Shown piece after piece: positions 9,389 to 18,140 of a stretch of DNA of 22,927 bases; positions within the stretch are counted from its first letter, which is position 1; each line of letters opens with the position of its first letter. Source of the DNA: Aureococcus anophagefferens (lineage: Eukaryota; Sar; Pelagophyceae; Pelagomonadales; Pelagomonadaceae); contig NW_008705584.1 of NCBI RefSeq assembly GCF_000186865.1, positions 58,967-81,893 on the forward strand, given 5' to 3'. The notes below the pieces were generated by a model that saw only the letters and a list, made by a program, of their open reading frames with translations, was not told the origin of the DNA and did no database searches. Both the position numbers and the translations under genes were made by a program.

Positions 9389-9396
9389 AATGCTGC
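9389..9396. repeat. 8-bp target site duplication, right
   Basis: AATGCTGC, identical to 8602-8609, immediately outside the right terminal inverted repeat. Confidence 0.85.
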
Positions 9397-9444
9397 CGTC
9401 AAAATCGGCGCCGGAACATTCGTACAGAGGGATCTACAAACAAA
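9397..9444 (-). pseudogene. Broken coding remnant, part 2 (beyond the insertion)
   Basis: Minus-strand frame encoding CTNVPAPILT directly before the insertion point. It is in frame with AALIEAGCC on the other side once the transposon and one target copy are ignored. It is bounded upstream by TAG at 9445-9447, inside TTTGTTTGTAG, which would also serve as a splice acceptor. Confidence 0.4.
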
Positions 9445-9447
9445 CTA

Positions 9448-10639
9448 GTAACGGGCCGACCAAAACACGTGCTGGTGAGCGACGAAACACTTTCAGGGCT
9501 GCCCTGGCAGCAGCACTTACTAATCAACGGGCCACGTGCATGGGTACCCATCGAGCACAACTTCGTCTTTTGCTCGAGGCGATGTGGCCGGTCGCGGGCG
9601 GACACTGAAGCTCGCGGCTAGGGTCGCGATCGACTCCCCTTGCAAACTCCGGTTAATTCAGGGCGCCCTGGCGCCTGGCCGGACGTGTCCCATGCCCCCC
9701 TGGGGCGGGGATGGCGCGGGGGCGCGCCCGCAGAAGGTCGTTCTGGCTGCCGTCGCCGGCCGCGGAGCTCATGACCATCGCGCACGCTAAATAAGCCTTG
9801 CAGCTCGAAATGCGCAAAATTTGGGCAAAGCGCGCCCAAGGCATGCTGGTGATCAGTCACCGGCGAGGTGCATGGCGTCGTCGCCCTACTACCTCGCGCA
9901 CGGCCGCCGATGCGCCGCGAGCACGTCCGGTTCGACGGGAAATCCGCCGTGGAGCAACCGTCGCTCAAGTCATCGGCCGAGGAGAGGACGGTCGCCGAGC
10001 CGCCGCGCTCGTCGCCCTCCTCGTCGTGGTTGCCCTCGGGTTCGCGGCAGGTGGTTGGGCGTGCGCTTTTATGGCCGGTGCGCTGACCGTGGCGACGCCG
10101 TCGTCCTCGCGGCTCCTGTTGCGGCTGTCATCGGCTGTTCAGTGGTTGCGCGCGGCGCCAAGGCTCTGGCACTGCTGCGGCGCCGGCACGGGGCCGAAAG
10201 GCTCGCTTGAGTTAAGTTGATGGCTGTTTATCTGTTGGCTATGGACTTGGTTGATGAATCTATAAAACGCAGGCTGTTTCGGTATGTCCCTGCATGCAGG
10301 ACGCATAAAGTTTGGAAATGGGTCTGTTCCAACCATCCAGCAGCACCTGTCACCCTTGGCCCTTAACTTAAGGTACCATGGATGCCTATTGTGCGCCCGG
10401 CTCTGGCTTCGTTCGCGGTCGTGTCCTGGAGCCTACTCGTCTTATTTAGTTGCGCGCCCCGTGAGAGCTTACTGGCGGGCTCGTCGGCGCGTCCCTATGG
10501 ACGCGGGTGGTGGACTGGCACCGGCCCGTAGTGGCCCCCGCGGTGCTTTGGGTGTCCTGGGGCCAGCTAAGGATGGGTTCCTATAGGAATTGCTACTAGA
10601 TAACTTAGCTTGTCTATTATTGCGCTACCAAAGCGCATT
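9448..10639. other. GC-rich spacer without a convincing gene
   Basis: One hydrophobic frame (9810-10220, listed separately) is the only candidate. A short plus-strand frame ending SFWLPSPAAELMTIAHAK at a TAA near 9789 also looks protein-like, but has no recognisable start or domain. I see nothing else that can be supported. Confidence 0.4.
9810..10220 (+). CDS. Possible small membrane protein (136 aa), unrecognised
   Basis: An ATG-started frame with a basic, Arg-rich first half and a convincing hydrophobic stretch (AAALVALLVVVALGFAAGGW and on) that could span a membrane once. Overlapping frames are also open in this GC-rich region, and no family is recognised. Coding potential is doubtful. 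Confidence 0.2.
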   Translation: MRKIWAKRAQGMLVISHRRGAWRRRPTTSRTAADAPRARPVRREIRRGATVAQVIGRGEDGRRAAALVALLVVVALGFAAGGWACAFMAGALTVATPSSSRLLLRLSSAVQWLRAAPRLWHCCGAGTGPKGSLELS

Positions 10640-11135
10640 ATTGCTATAGCCGCGATAAGGCAGTTTGGCAGCGACGCAGCTGTCTGGCTGCGTTTCGCAT
10701 CGCTTCGCTGCGCGGCTTTGTTCTGCAACGCTTCTGGGGTCTCCGTGACCTTCGGGAACGGCGCGGTGCTGCAAATGCGTTGCAACGCGAGTAGCGCGGC
10801 GCTGTTTTTGCTGTGGGCCAATGTCGGAGCTGCGTTTTCCGATCGGTTTCGGCGACGCCGGCGGCCCTCGCCGGTGTCGGTGCCTTCTGTGGCCTTTGCA
10901 GAGCCGCCAGCGAGCGCGCCTTTTTGGCAGCCGCTGGCGGGCATCGATTCCGGCTCTTGTGGAGGCTGATTCCAACGCGCCTGCAACCGAGGTTGCATGG
11001 CTCGCAACCTTGCATTAGGCGGCGCGCGCCGTCTTCGAGTCGGTGGGAGAGGGCGCGGGCGGCGGACTTCCAGGTGCCAACTAACGCAGTGGGGCGGGAG
11101 ACACGATCGGAGCAAAGAGACGCGGATCGGCCGGA
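10640..11135. other. GC-rich hairpin-dense spacer
   Basis: Overlapping frames are open on both strands, giving repetitive Ala/Cys/Arg or Lys/Ser/Gln peptides, with no family recognised. Short inverted pairs are frequent, for example CCGCCAGCG at 10904-10912 with its complement at 10932-10940, and CGCAGC/GCTGCG near 10675. No gene can be supported. Confidence 0.4.
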
Positions 11136-11155
11136 GGAGACACGATCGTGTCTCC
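11136..11155. repeat. 20-bp perfect palindrome
   Basis: GGAGACACGATCGTGTCTCC equals its own reverse complement. Its left half (GGGAGACACGATCGG) occurs again about 40 bp upstream at 11097-11110. Confidence 0.75.
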
Positions 11156-11557
11156 AGACTGCTGAGAGCAACAAATTAATATAAGTGGTATCCATGCGCG
11201 CAGTAATAGATGTGGTCTCCCACTCTCCATTCGACTGCCTCAGGATTCTGACCTTCGCACAGTCTTCGTCTGAACATGGGCATTGATACACTATGCTCTG
11301 GAAATCATATTTTGCGCGATATGCTATAACATGCAAAGTGCCGAAACCAAAATAAAATCCGATTACTCCTGGTCAAAAAGGTTGCACGGCCAGTGCAATG
11401 TTGAAGTTGCCTCTCTGCGTTTCCCCGGCCCGAACCGCGACCCGTGCCTGAAACACGTCGGAATCGATGCGATTAGACAACTTAGCGAGTCGTGGTTGAC
11501 TCAGTATGATATATTCGACCGATTTTGCCGAGGGTCGAACGAAATTGAAGTTCACCG

Positions 11558-11577
11558 GACCACGCGCGCGCGCGGTC
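11558..11577. repeat. Near-palindrome around an alternating CG tract
   Basis: GACCACGCGCGCGCGCGGTC is a palindrome with one mismatch pair. The same design (GACC or GGTC ends around CG repeats) recurs at 8724-8746 and 14299-14324. Confidence 0.6.
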
Positions 11578-11761
11578 TACGTACAGTACTCAGTAGCAAC
11601 GCGTCCAGCCTCAGAATAATAAATAATACTTCTATTGGGGGGCCCTACGCCTATGGTTGGTTTCGGCACTGTCCTGGGCAGGGCAACTCAGCCATTTGCG
11701 CCCACGCCGGCCCGGGGGGCTTGCAACGCGGATCACGACGACCCGGTTGAGCCAGCTGAGT

Positions 11762-11908
11762 TAGGACCTCTGCGGGGTATTGGTACCAGGAGCCCAGAAA
11801 GCTGGGGCCACTATGAATCAAAAATATCTAAAGTTAGGACCGTTGTGGGTGTTTTTGGCCTGGGTTAGGTAGGACCGTCCTGCATATATACGCCTTAGAA
11901 TAGGACCA
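11762..11908 (+). repeat. Cluster of TAGGACC words
   Basis: TAGGACC occurs four times in about 150 bp (near 11762, 11835, 11870 and 11902), all on the plus strand, twice followed by GT and once by AT. The spacing is irregular. Meaning unknown. Confidence 0.5.
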
Positions 11909-12316
11909 TCCGATGTCGTGCACCTTGTGACTAAGGGGGGGGATAATCGCGGGTTTTTCTCTTTGATTATCAGTGAACTAGAACTAGAAGCCTACTAGTT
12001 AAGACGCCAAGAGGTAGGCGGTAGACTACCCTCAGACAGCATGTAGTACTAACTAACTACCCCTGAGTCGCGACCTGCTCAAAATGAGTGGTCAAAACAG
12101 CTGCAACATAGGGTCAACGAAGCCTGTGAACCACCCGTTCTGGCCAATCGGCAGCTGGAGGGCTGCTCGGCCACGACCTTCACTAGGTCGAAATTTATGA
12201 TTGAGCGTCAAAACCACTAGTTTGCTCGAGTTCGAGATCCAAACTGGCCGATAGAGCCAAAACAAGCATATTTCCGGTGGAATCGAGTGGTCTCCAGCGG
12301 CTCCAGGGGTACTACC

Positions 12317-12337
12317 CCCACTACCACTACCACTACC
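12317..12337 (+). repeat. CCACTA microsatellite
   Basis: Three and a half copies of a CTACCA hexamer, about 155 bp upstream of the eIF2B gamma start codon. Confidence 0.65.
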
Positions 12338-12492
12338 TAACCCCATTCTCAGAGCACTCATCTCAGATCATCATGACATTAGTTATCGTATTTTGTGCAT
12401 GCCTCTTGTAAGACGCCCTCTCTCCGTCGCATCGGTCGCATCCGTCGCCGTAAGCGTCCGCCAAATTTGACGCCTGCAGTGTACGCTCGCTG

Positions 12493-14022
12493 ATGGATCC
12501 CGCGATCCCGCCTGTGGACACCATCGGCTACGTCATTTTGGCGGGGACGGCTGGCTCAAGACTCTTCCCATTGTCGGAGGACCTTCCGAAGGTACTACTC
12601 TCCGTGGCGAACCGGCCTATACTATGGTACATCCTGACGGCTTTGCGACGCCTTGGTTCGTGTCGGGTTGTGGTCGTAACGACGGGGCGCTTCGAAACGC
12701 AAGTCAAGGAAGTGTGCTGCGAGTTGGTGCAACGCGCCAGGACTGGAAGTGAGGTGAGTGACGAGACCAAGGGCGAATGCATGGCGTCTCCGAGTCGTCA
12801 CTTGCAGCTCGTGGTAGATGTTTTGGTCGTAGATGAGATGCTGGGAAGTGGAGGGGCTTTGAAGGAAGCGCTGTGGCGGGATGCGACACTCTCGGGGTGC
12901 CGAGAGGTGTGTGTTCTTGCTGGGGATTGCTTGGTAGGCGCGGCAGCACTCCAACGCCTTCGAGCTGCTCACCATCGTGCATGCGTAGACTGCAGTCTAT
13001 TGCTTTGCGGACGGAAAGTCTCACTCACGCTCAAGGATGTGAACGATGCGGAGCTGCTACTGCTAGATTCAGAGGGGCATATTGCAGCAAAGGTCAGTAA
13101 GCTTGAGCTCGACGATGATGCTGGAGGTGAAGGAGACGCTGAGGCGTCCCTACACCTGCCTCGGGCGTTGTTCGTGCGTACTCCTTTGCTTGACTGTCGT
13201 AGCGATCTCGTGGATGCACATGCCTACTACTTTGATGGCTTGGCATTGCGCGCAGCTCTCGCAGCACCAGAACTTGCGCACGCGACTTCTCTTGGAGCAG
13301 ATATTGTCCCGTACCTTGCTGCACGCTACTTTCAAGGCATGCAACTACCTCCCTGCCGCCCTGCTCCTGCATCGTGCGCGACCTGCACTGCCATAATGGC
13401 CAATACTGAAAAAATTACGTTGCCACAGGCCGCACGAGGCGCGGCTGCATGCATTGCTGATGACTGGGATCTTGGAGCCTCAGATGATGATGACAGCGAC
13501 GACCCCCTTGGTTCACACTTTGCCACGAGAGTTCGCACCATTCCCACGTACGTAGCTGTCTGTCGGCATGTAGTCGCGCACGCGGCAGCGTCTACACGCA
13601 CCCAAGATATGATGTGTTGCCAAAAAGTGTCACTCGCTAGGCGTGCGATTTTACTCGGGCGCAAAGATATGTGTATGGGCACACTAAGTTGCCGTGACAG
13701 TACGCTCGTTGGCGATGGTACTGTTCTTGGAGAGAAGGTTCAGCTGAAGCACAGCACCGTGGGCACGAATGTGCGAATTGGTGCTCGCTGCAAGATTAAC
13801 AACTCCATCCTTCTCGAACGCGTCGTTCTCGGTGATCACTGCGTTGTTCAAAATTCGATCATAAGCGCAGATGCCACGCTGCACGAAAGGTGCAACCTCA
13901 ACGAATGTCAAGTTGCTGCTGGCGCCATCGTCCCAGTTAATACTGTGGCTAGGCCGGAGGTCTTTTTGGCAGTAGACACCTCTGCCCCAGGCCCCAAATT
14001 ACGTGTTAATAACGCGTTATAA
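12493..14022 (+). CDS. EIF2B3: Translation initiation factor eIF2B, gamma subunit
   Basis: Part of the cytosolic eIF2B complex that exchanges GDP for GTP on eIF2. Gamma pairs with epsilon in the catalytic subcomplex (family knowledge). The 509-aa single-exon product starts with a nucleotidyltransferase-like domain. Residues about 14-60 hold LAGTAGSRLFPLSEDLPKVL followed by RPILWYILTALRRLG and VVVVTT, the typical opening. The C-terminal 100 residues are left-handed beta-helix hexapeptides (STLVGDGTVLG, LKHSTVGTNVRIGARC, NNSILLERVVLGDHC, NSIISADATL). There is no W2/HEAT tail, which separates gamma from epsilon. It is longer than the usual about 450 aa because of loops, including a Cys/Pro segment and DDDDSDD near residues 285-345. 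The ATG at 12493 gives the expected N-terminus. The alternative, a GDP-mannose pyrophosphorylase relative, is less likely given the poor catalytic signature. Confidence 0.85.
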   Translation: MDPAIPPVDTIGYVILAGTAGSRLFPLSEDLPKVLLSVANRPILWYILTALRRLGSCRVVVVTTGRFETQVKEVCCELVQRARTGSEVSDETKGECMASPSRHLQLVVDVLVVDEMLGSGGALKEALWRDATLSGCREVCVLAGDCLVGAAALQRLRAAHHRACVDCSLLLCGRKVSLTLKDVNDAELLLLDSEGHIAAKVSKLELDDDAGGEGDAEASLHLPRALFVRTPLLDCRSDLVDAHAYYFDGLALRAALAAPELAHATSLGADIVPYLAARYFQGMQLPPCRPAPASCATCTAIMANTEKITLPQAARGAAACIADDWDLGASDDDDSDDPLGSHFATRVRTIPTYVAVCRHVVAHAAASTRTQDMMCCQKVSLARRAILLGRKDMCMGTLSCRDSTLVGDGTVLGEKVQLKHSTVGTNVRIGARCKINNSILLERVVLGDHCVVQNSIISADATLHERCNLNECQVAAGAIVPVNTVARPEVFLAVDTSAPGPKLRVNNAL

Positions 14023-14181
14023 GCGCCATAATAATAATAACCTGGCCGAGGAACCCGCGTAATTTACGTAAATATCGCGGTCCATTTTTTTTTTACTCAA
14101 CTTTTTTTTTCTAGTCTAAATCGACGCCGCTTGCATCTCGGACCCCCGGCGAAAACAAAAAAATAACATAAAAAAAAGCTC

Positions 14182-14214
14182 CGCGTAAATAACGCGTAAA
14201 TGACGCGTAAATAA
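14182..14214 (+). repeat. 11-bp tandem repeat, three units
   Basis: CGCGTAAATAA, CGCGTAAATGA and CGCGTAAATAA follow without gaps. Related words (AATAACGC) occur at the eIF2B gamma stop region (about 14010) and at 14236-14243. Confidence 0.75.
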
Positions 14215-14298
14215 CGCCGTGGCGACGCTCACGTTAATAACGCCGTCGCGTACCTCTAATGGTGGTTCAAATTAGACCCCCATGGTGGTTCTGTCTAG

Positions 14299-14324
14299 GT
14301 CGACCCGCGCGCGCGCGGGTCGAC
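14299..14324. repeat. 26-bp perfect palindrome with CG core
   Basis: The arms are GTCGACCCGCGCG and its exact complement without a spacer, so the centre is an alternating CG tract. It lies 155 bp upstream of the BBS9 start codon. Confidence 0.75.
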
Positions 14325-14454
14325 GGAAGACCTCTATGACATACTACGGCCGGCGGCCCGACATAATAATTAATTACTTCTATGGGCGCGGCTGGCCCTG
14401 TGGTTGTTTTTGTCCTTGCCAGTGATAACAGTTACTGGCCTTTGCTACATGTAG

Positions 14455-14460
14455 TATAAA
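14455..14460 (+). promoter_or_regulatory. TATA-like box of BBS9
   Basis: TATAAA lies 18 bp before the ATG at 14479, inside AT-rich sequence. If used in the classical way it would leave almost no 5' untranslated region, so it could equally be a chance AT-rich word. Confidence 0.25.
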
Positions 14461-14478
14461 TTCCCAAATCTTAAAAAC

Positions 14479-17400
14479 ATGTCACTTTTCCACGCTCGCG
14501 AATGGTGGTCAGCGAAGCTCGGTTGCGCTGAGTCCTTTAGTGACGGATCATTAGCGGTCGGAATGATTGATTCAAAACAAGCTGGGTCTTCAAAAGTGAT
14601 AATTGGGTCCTTGCAAGGTCGCCTGAGAATCTTCGAACCTAGTCGATACAGGAACGAAATCGCGACTGCTCTCCTCCTGGAATGTCAACTAGAAGCCCCA
14701 ATATTACAAGTTGAGTTGGGAAGATTGATTGCACGGAAGGAAACAAATGGTATCGGTATTTCAGTTCTACATCCACACAAGGTCGCTGTATACGCAGTTG
14801 AAGCTCGTATTGTCATGCTAGACTCCCTGGAAAACGAAATTCCCAGCGCGGCAGGAGATGACAGCAGTACAACTCATCACGAGTTGCTTCTACAATACAG
14901 TCACCGATTTGACCAAGCGATACCACCATTTATTGCTTTCTCGGTGTGCATTGGTCCATTTGGTGGTGCTCGTGGTCATGATCTCATTCTGGTGCAAAGT
15001 ATAGACGGGCGCATACTGATATATGAATACGATGTCGGTTCAGTCTACACGCCTCATCTCATAAGATTTACAAGGCGTTACCTTAGGCTGAAGCATTTTC
15101 GAGAAGACTGCAGGACTGTCTTCTGCCTGGTCCTTTGATTTATGCTGCTCAAGTTGACGCATTCATAACATCCACTTCGTCCTTACACATCAAGTGCTAC
15201 AAATACCAGGTCTTCACTTTCTTCTTCTCGGGATCTCCTTTGAGAGCACGTTGCACAGATACTCGCAGCCTCGACCGATGTCATTTCAACAACAAATAGC
15301 TCTATGGAGCCGGAGAACCCAAGGGGTGCGGCGACAGTTGCCATCGGATCAGAGGAGCTTCCTGGAACTACTGAAAATTCAATGGTTGGAAACGGCATTA
15401 CGTCGAGGAGGATACTCACTGCAGACTGGAGCTTGAATGTGGGTGAGCAAGTGCACGCTCTAGAAACAGCCCGATTCACTCCCTCGGTCCCTCTCCTCCA
15501 TTGTAATGCGCAGAGTTTGAGCCGCAATATCAGAGGACCCATTGCTTTTAGGTGATGTACTGGCGCTTGGTGAACGGACATTGTTTATTTTGTCAGCAAC
15601 TGGTGTTCTAAAGGCGACGAAAATGCTTGATTTTAGACCTATGTCGATGTGTGTTTACTCCCGCACGCAACGGTCGATTCAAAGTGGCAGCACAACTTCA
15701 TCGGTCAGTAAAGCCCCGCTTCAGAGAAGCTGGCTAATATGTTCTCCACCAGGCCAACATTCTTACTGACGAAGATCATGATGGATTTATCGTCAGCACT
15801 GATGATGCCAGGCTTCTAGTATTTGCCGGACCGTTGAACTTGATATGGGCAGCACGTGGTGCGCACGGAGAAAAATGCAGGCCTCTTTCAATATCTACGA
15901 TGGATGTTGAGTCCAGCGCAATGCTGCCGCTGCATTTGTGCATTCCTAGTTTTACCAGGTTCCCGGGGCGAAGGGTGCTGTGGCGGGCATGATCGTGGCA
16001 CACACCAGCGGACATGATCTGGCAATTTGTCTGTGAGTCGTGAGCTTCGAGGATATGACGCGTAGGTCTTAGATGAATCAAGTCGTCTTACACTCCAGTA
16101 CGTCCTATGGAATATTTTCGCAAGAGAAATACATGGTAGGTACCTCGGTACAGAACCTTCAGTCGAAACTGATGGACTTAAGCCCGGTGTTGATGGAGAG
16201 GCCAGGGCTGCAGTACAAGGACATGAATATGATACGATGCTGCGAGAACTTCGTATGCTACGATCGGGGATATCTTCCCAAGCTAGAACACCAGTTGATT
16301 CAATCAATGCGAGTGTCATCTTGCGTGTGCAGCCACCACGTCTCCTGGATGCAGGAGCAGCGTGTTCTGATTTAGACGACAATATGTCCAGAGAACAGCA
16401 AGGCGAATGTGGGTTTTCCGGGGTGGGCAGGCTCTACACAACTCGTGGTGGGTAGAAGTTCTCCGCGACAAGTACATCTTAGTTCATTGGGACGCTCAGG
16501 TGATATCCCTAGGAGTAGCTGCGATCTACCATGCAGTGTTACAGCAAGAATTTTTGTTTCCTATTCAGGTACTGGCAGCTTGGATGATGTGATGATTACT
16601 ATAGCTGCACCCGCTTGGACAAGTAATGTCACGCCAAACGTAATAGTCCCAAGGTTGCACGGCAAGGCAAATACGCCAATAACCGTGCAGTGCACCCTGA
16701 TTGCTCGGCCTTCGATTCCACCTTCCGAACTTTGCGCCAAGGTATCTGCGATCTTTATTAAGAACGATATCCCACGCTGCTCATCAATGGAGTTTCGACT
16801 TCCTATGTCTCTCGCATGTAGACTGATCCTACCTCCGAAACGCGAGGCCACGTATAAGCTAACAATTCAAACTGATAGAGAGCCAGTGAGTAACCGCACT
16901 CTTGCGATATGTTTATATCAAATGTTGATCAGGTCTTATTGAGCTCCGTCTTTAGTGACATGTTCCTATGTGAGAGCGGCACTGAGAGTACAGATCTTGT
17001 GTCGTCTAACGCCGTTTCTTTTGCTTATTTGTTCCACGTGCAAGAAGAATTGGACGTTACTGAGAGTGAATGCAGCACAACCGACCCTCGGGTTCCAAAC
17101 AAGGCCATAGCCACGATTTTACTATCGAGGAATTCGGGTCGCTACCGTGTACAGTCCACCTCCATGTCAGCCCTGTGGCTTGTTTTGGACGAGCTTGCTG
17201 CTCGTCTAAAATCGCGGTGGGCTCACAGTGGTGGAATAAAGATGGCTTACACTGAACAACTTCCTCTGTCGGACTTCTATGCCACTTTGGACAGACACCA
17301 TAATTCGCGTAGCGCTGTCCGTCGCGCTGAAGCAATGCTAAATGACTCCGCCCAGCAATATAGAATTATCCAGAAGAGACTTCTAATTCGCTTCAAAGAC

Positions 17401-18140
17401 AGTCGCCCGGCAAATCTCGATAAATTAGATTTAATATTATGGCAAACACACTCGAATCTCCTTTATTTGGCTTCGTGTGTAGAGGTTGCTCATGATGCTC
17501 GTGATCATGCAGGGCACATTCTGGCATGTGGAACGCAGTTGCTGCTCTTGTTAATGCGAATGCGTTTCACTCTATCCCTGGCAGATTTTGATGTTCTTCG
17601 CAGCCATTTGAGTCCGGCGGTGATGGAATGTAACCACGGATCAGTAGACGATTCGTTATCGGGCTGGGAAGAGACTACAGATGCTTCCCTGACATATCTC
17701 CTTAAAACTTCCCTGTTGAAGTCCTACCCTGTGTGTGGTCGGCGCAATGACCATGAGCCAGAGCCTATTCCAAAGACAAACATACCTCCAGTGCCACTGG
17801 CGTTTCCTGTGACGACAGATAGACTAAAGAGGCATGTTGCCATGGTCTGTGACCGACTTGCGCATGGTCTAACTTTCACGAGCAATCGTGGGGCGCCCCA
17901 GGGACGCGCCTCAGCATCAGTCAGGTAGTAGATCGTGCCACTATTTCCAGTCATCAAGCCAAGCACCAGGCTGTAGCTTCCCCCGCGCTGCAAAAGCGCG
18001 AAGGGAGCAAGGGTGCAAAACCCAAGCCCCCACCCCTGACCGACAAGCGCTCATTCTCGAGTATAAAGCGCCACTACCGGGGGGGGCTTGTAGAGGGCCG
18101 TGGGGTGGGCTTCCCAGTCCCCACCGGCCCCACCGCCTAG
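14479..18140 (+). CDS. BBS9: Bardet-Biedl syndrome 9 protein (BBSome subunit), ten exons
   Basis: BBSome subunit; the coat carries membrane proteins into and out of cilia (family knowledge). Exons by frame continuity and family motifs: 14479-15033, 15087-15209, 15259-15502, 15552-15703, 15753-15905, 15959-16032, 16140-16447, 16500-16885, 16933-17919, 17970-18140. They sum to 3153 nt, 1050 aa, against nearly 890 in human. Motifs in order: MSLFHAREWWSAKLG, GGARGHDLILVQSIDGRILI, LLPGPLIYA, HIKCYKYQ, TADWSLNVGEQ, LALGERTLF, YLGTEPS, then FRLPMSLACR, RYRVQSTSMSALWLV, FKDSRPANLDKLD and GWEETTDASLTYLLKTSLLK. The first part is the beta-propeller; later parts are the GAE-like and C-terminal domains. 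Least certain are the intron 16448-16499 and the last junction. If the last intron is not spliced, the protein ends at TAG 17926-17928. The spliced Lys/Pro-rich tail (KREGSKGAKPKPPP) looks coding. Confidence 0.85.
15034..17969 (+). other. Introns of BBS9 (nine, mostly 47-53 bp)
   Basis: Intron positions and sizes: 15034-15086 (53), 15210-15258 (49), 15503-15551 (49), 15704-15752 (49), 15906-15958 (53), 16033-16139 (107), 16448-16499 (52), 16886-16932 (47), 17920-17969 (50). All are GT...AG. Donors include GTAATG, GTCAGT and GTGAGT. Support is strongest where the joined product keeps family alignment without gaps: the join at 15033/15087 gives exactly the family spacing between DG and LLPGPL. 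Phases are 0 for six introns, 1 for two and 2 for one. Confidence 0.65.

Larger units (their letters stand above)
11156..12492. other. Spacer upstream of the eIF2B gamma gene
   Basis: No supportable gene. It contains a near-palindrome with a CG tract (11558-11577), four TAGGACC words between 11762 and 11910 (listed separately), and a hexamer microsatellite at 12317-12337. A 140-codon ATG frame at 11331-11750 and a minus-strand frame at 12092-12361 have no protein-like features beyond being open. Confidence 0.4.
14023..14478. other. AT-rich spacer between eIF2B gamma and BBS9
   Basis: No gene. It holds an ATA/TAA run just after the eIF2B gamma stop, two long T tracts (about 14086-14095 and 14102-14111), the 11-bp tandem repeat at 14182-14214, two ATGGTGGTT words (14259 and 14282) and the palindrome at 14299-14324. 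Near 14418-14439 GCCAGT and ACTGGC form a short hairpin, and a TATA-like box follows. Base composition is clearly lower in GC than the other spacers. Confidence 0.5.

Noticed and set aside
9448..11135. Retroelement coding region
   Set aside because: I looked for reverse transcriptase (YxDD box), integrase and zinc-knuckle signatures in the frames and saw none.
11331..11750. 140-codon plus-strand frame
   Set aside because: It has an ATG but no domain, no protein-like pattern and mixed composition, and it crosses the CG near-palindrome. A chance frame is more likely.
12190..12240. tRNA-like box (GAGTTCGAGATCC)
   Set aside because: There is no matching A box, acceptor stem or anticodon arm at the right distance. 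Other GTTCGA words in the window fail in the same way.
12092..12361. Minus-strand 89-codon ATG frame upstream of eIF2B gamma
   Set aside because: Its Gly/Ser-rich start is the translation of the hexamer microsatellite, and the rest matches nothing I recognise.
12528..13911. Several minus-strand frames opposite eIF2B gamma
   Set aside because: They are shadows of a gene with clear domain evidence on the plus strand.
15552..15780. Unspliced reading of BBS9 exon 4 as a separate small gene
   Set aside because: Its sequence fits the middle of BBS9 (LALGERTLF and following), and the frame change at 15704-15752 is explained by a 49-bp intron.
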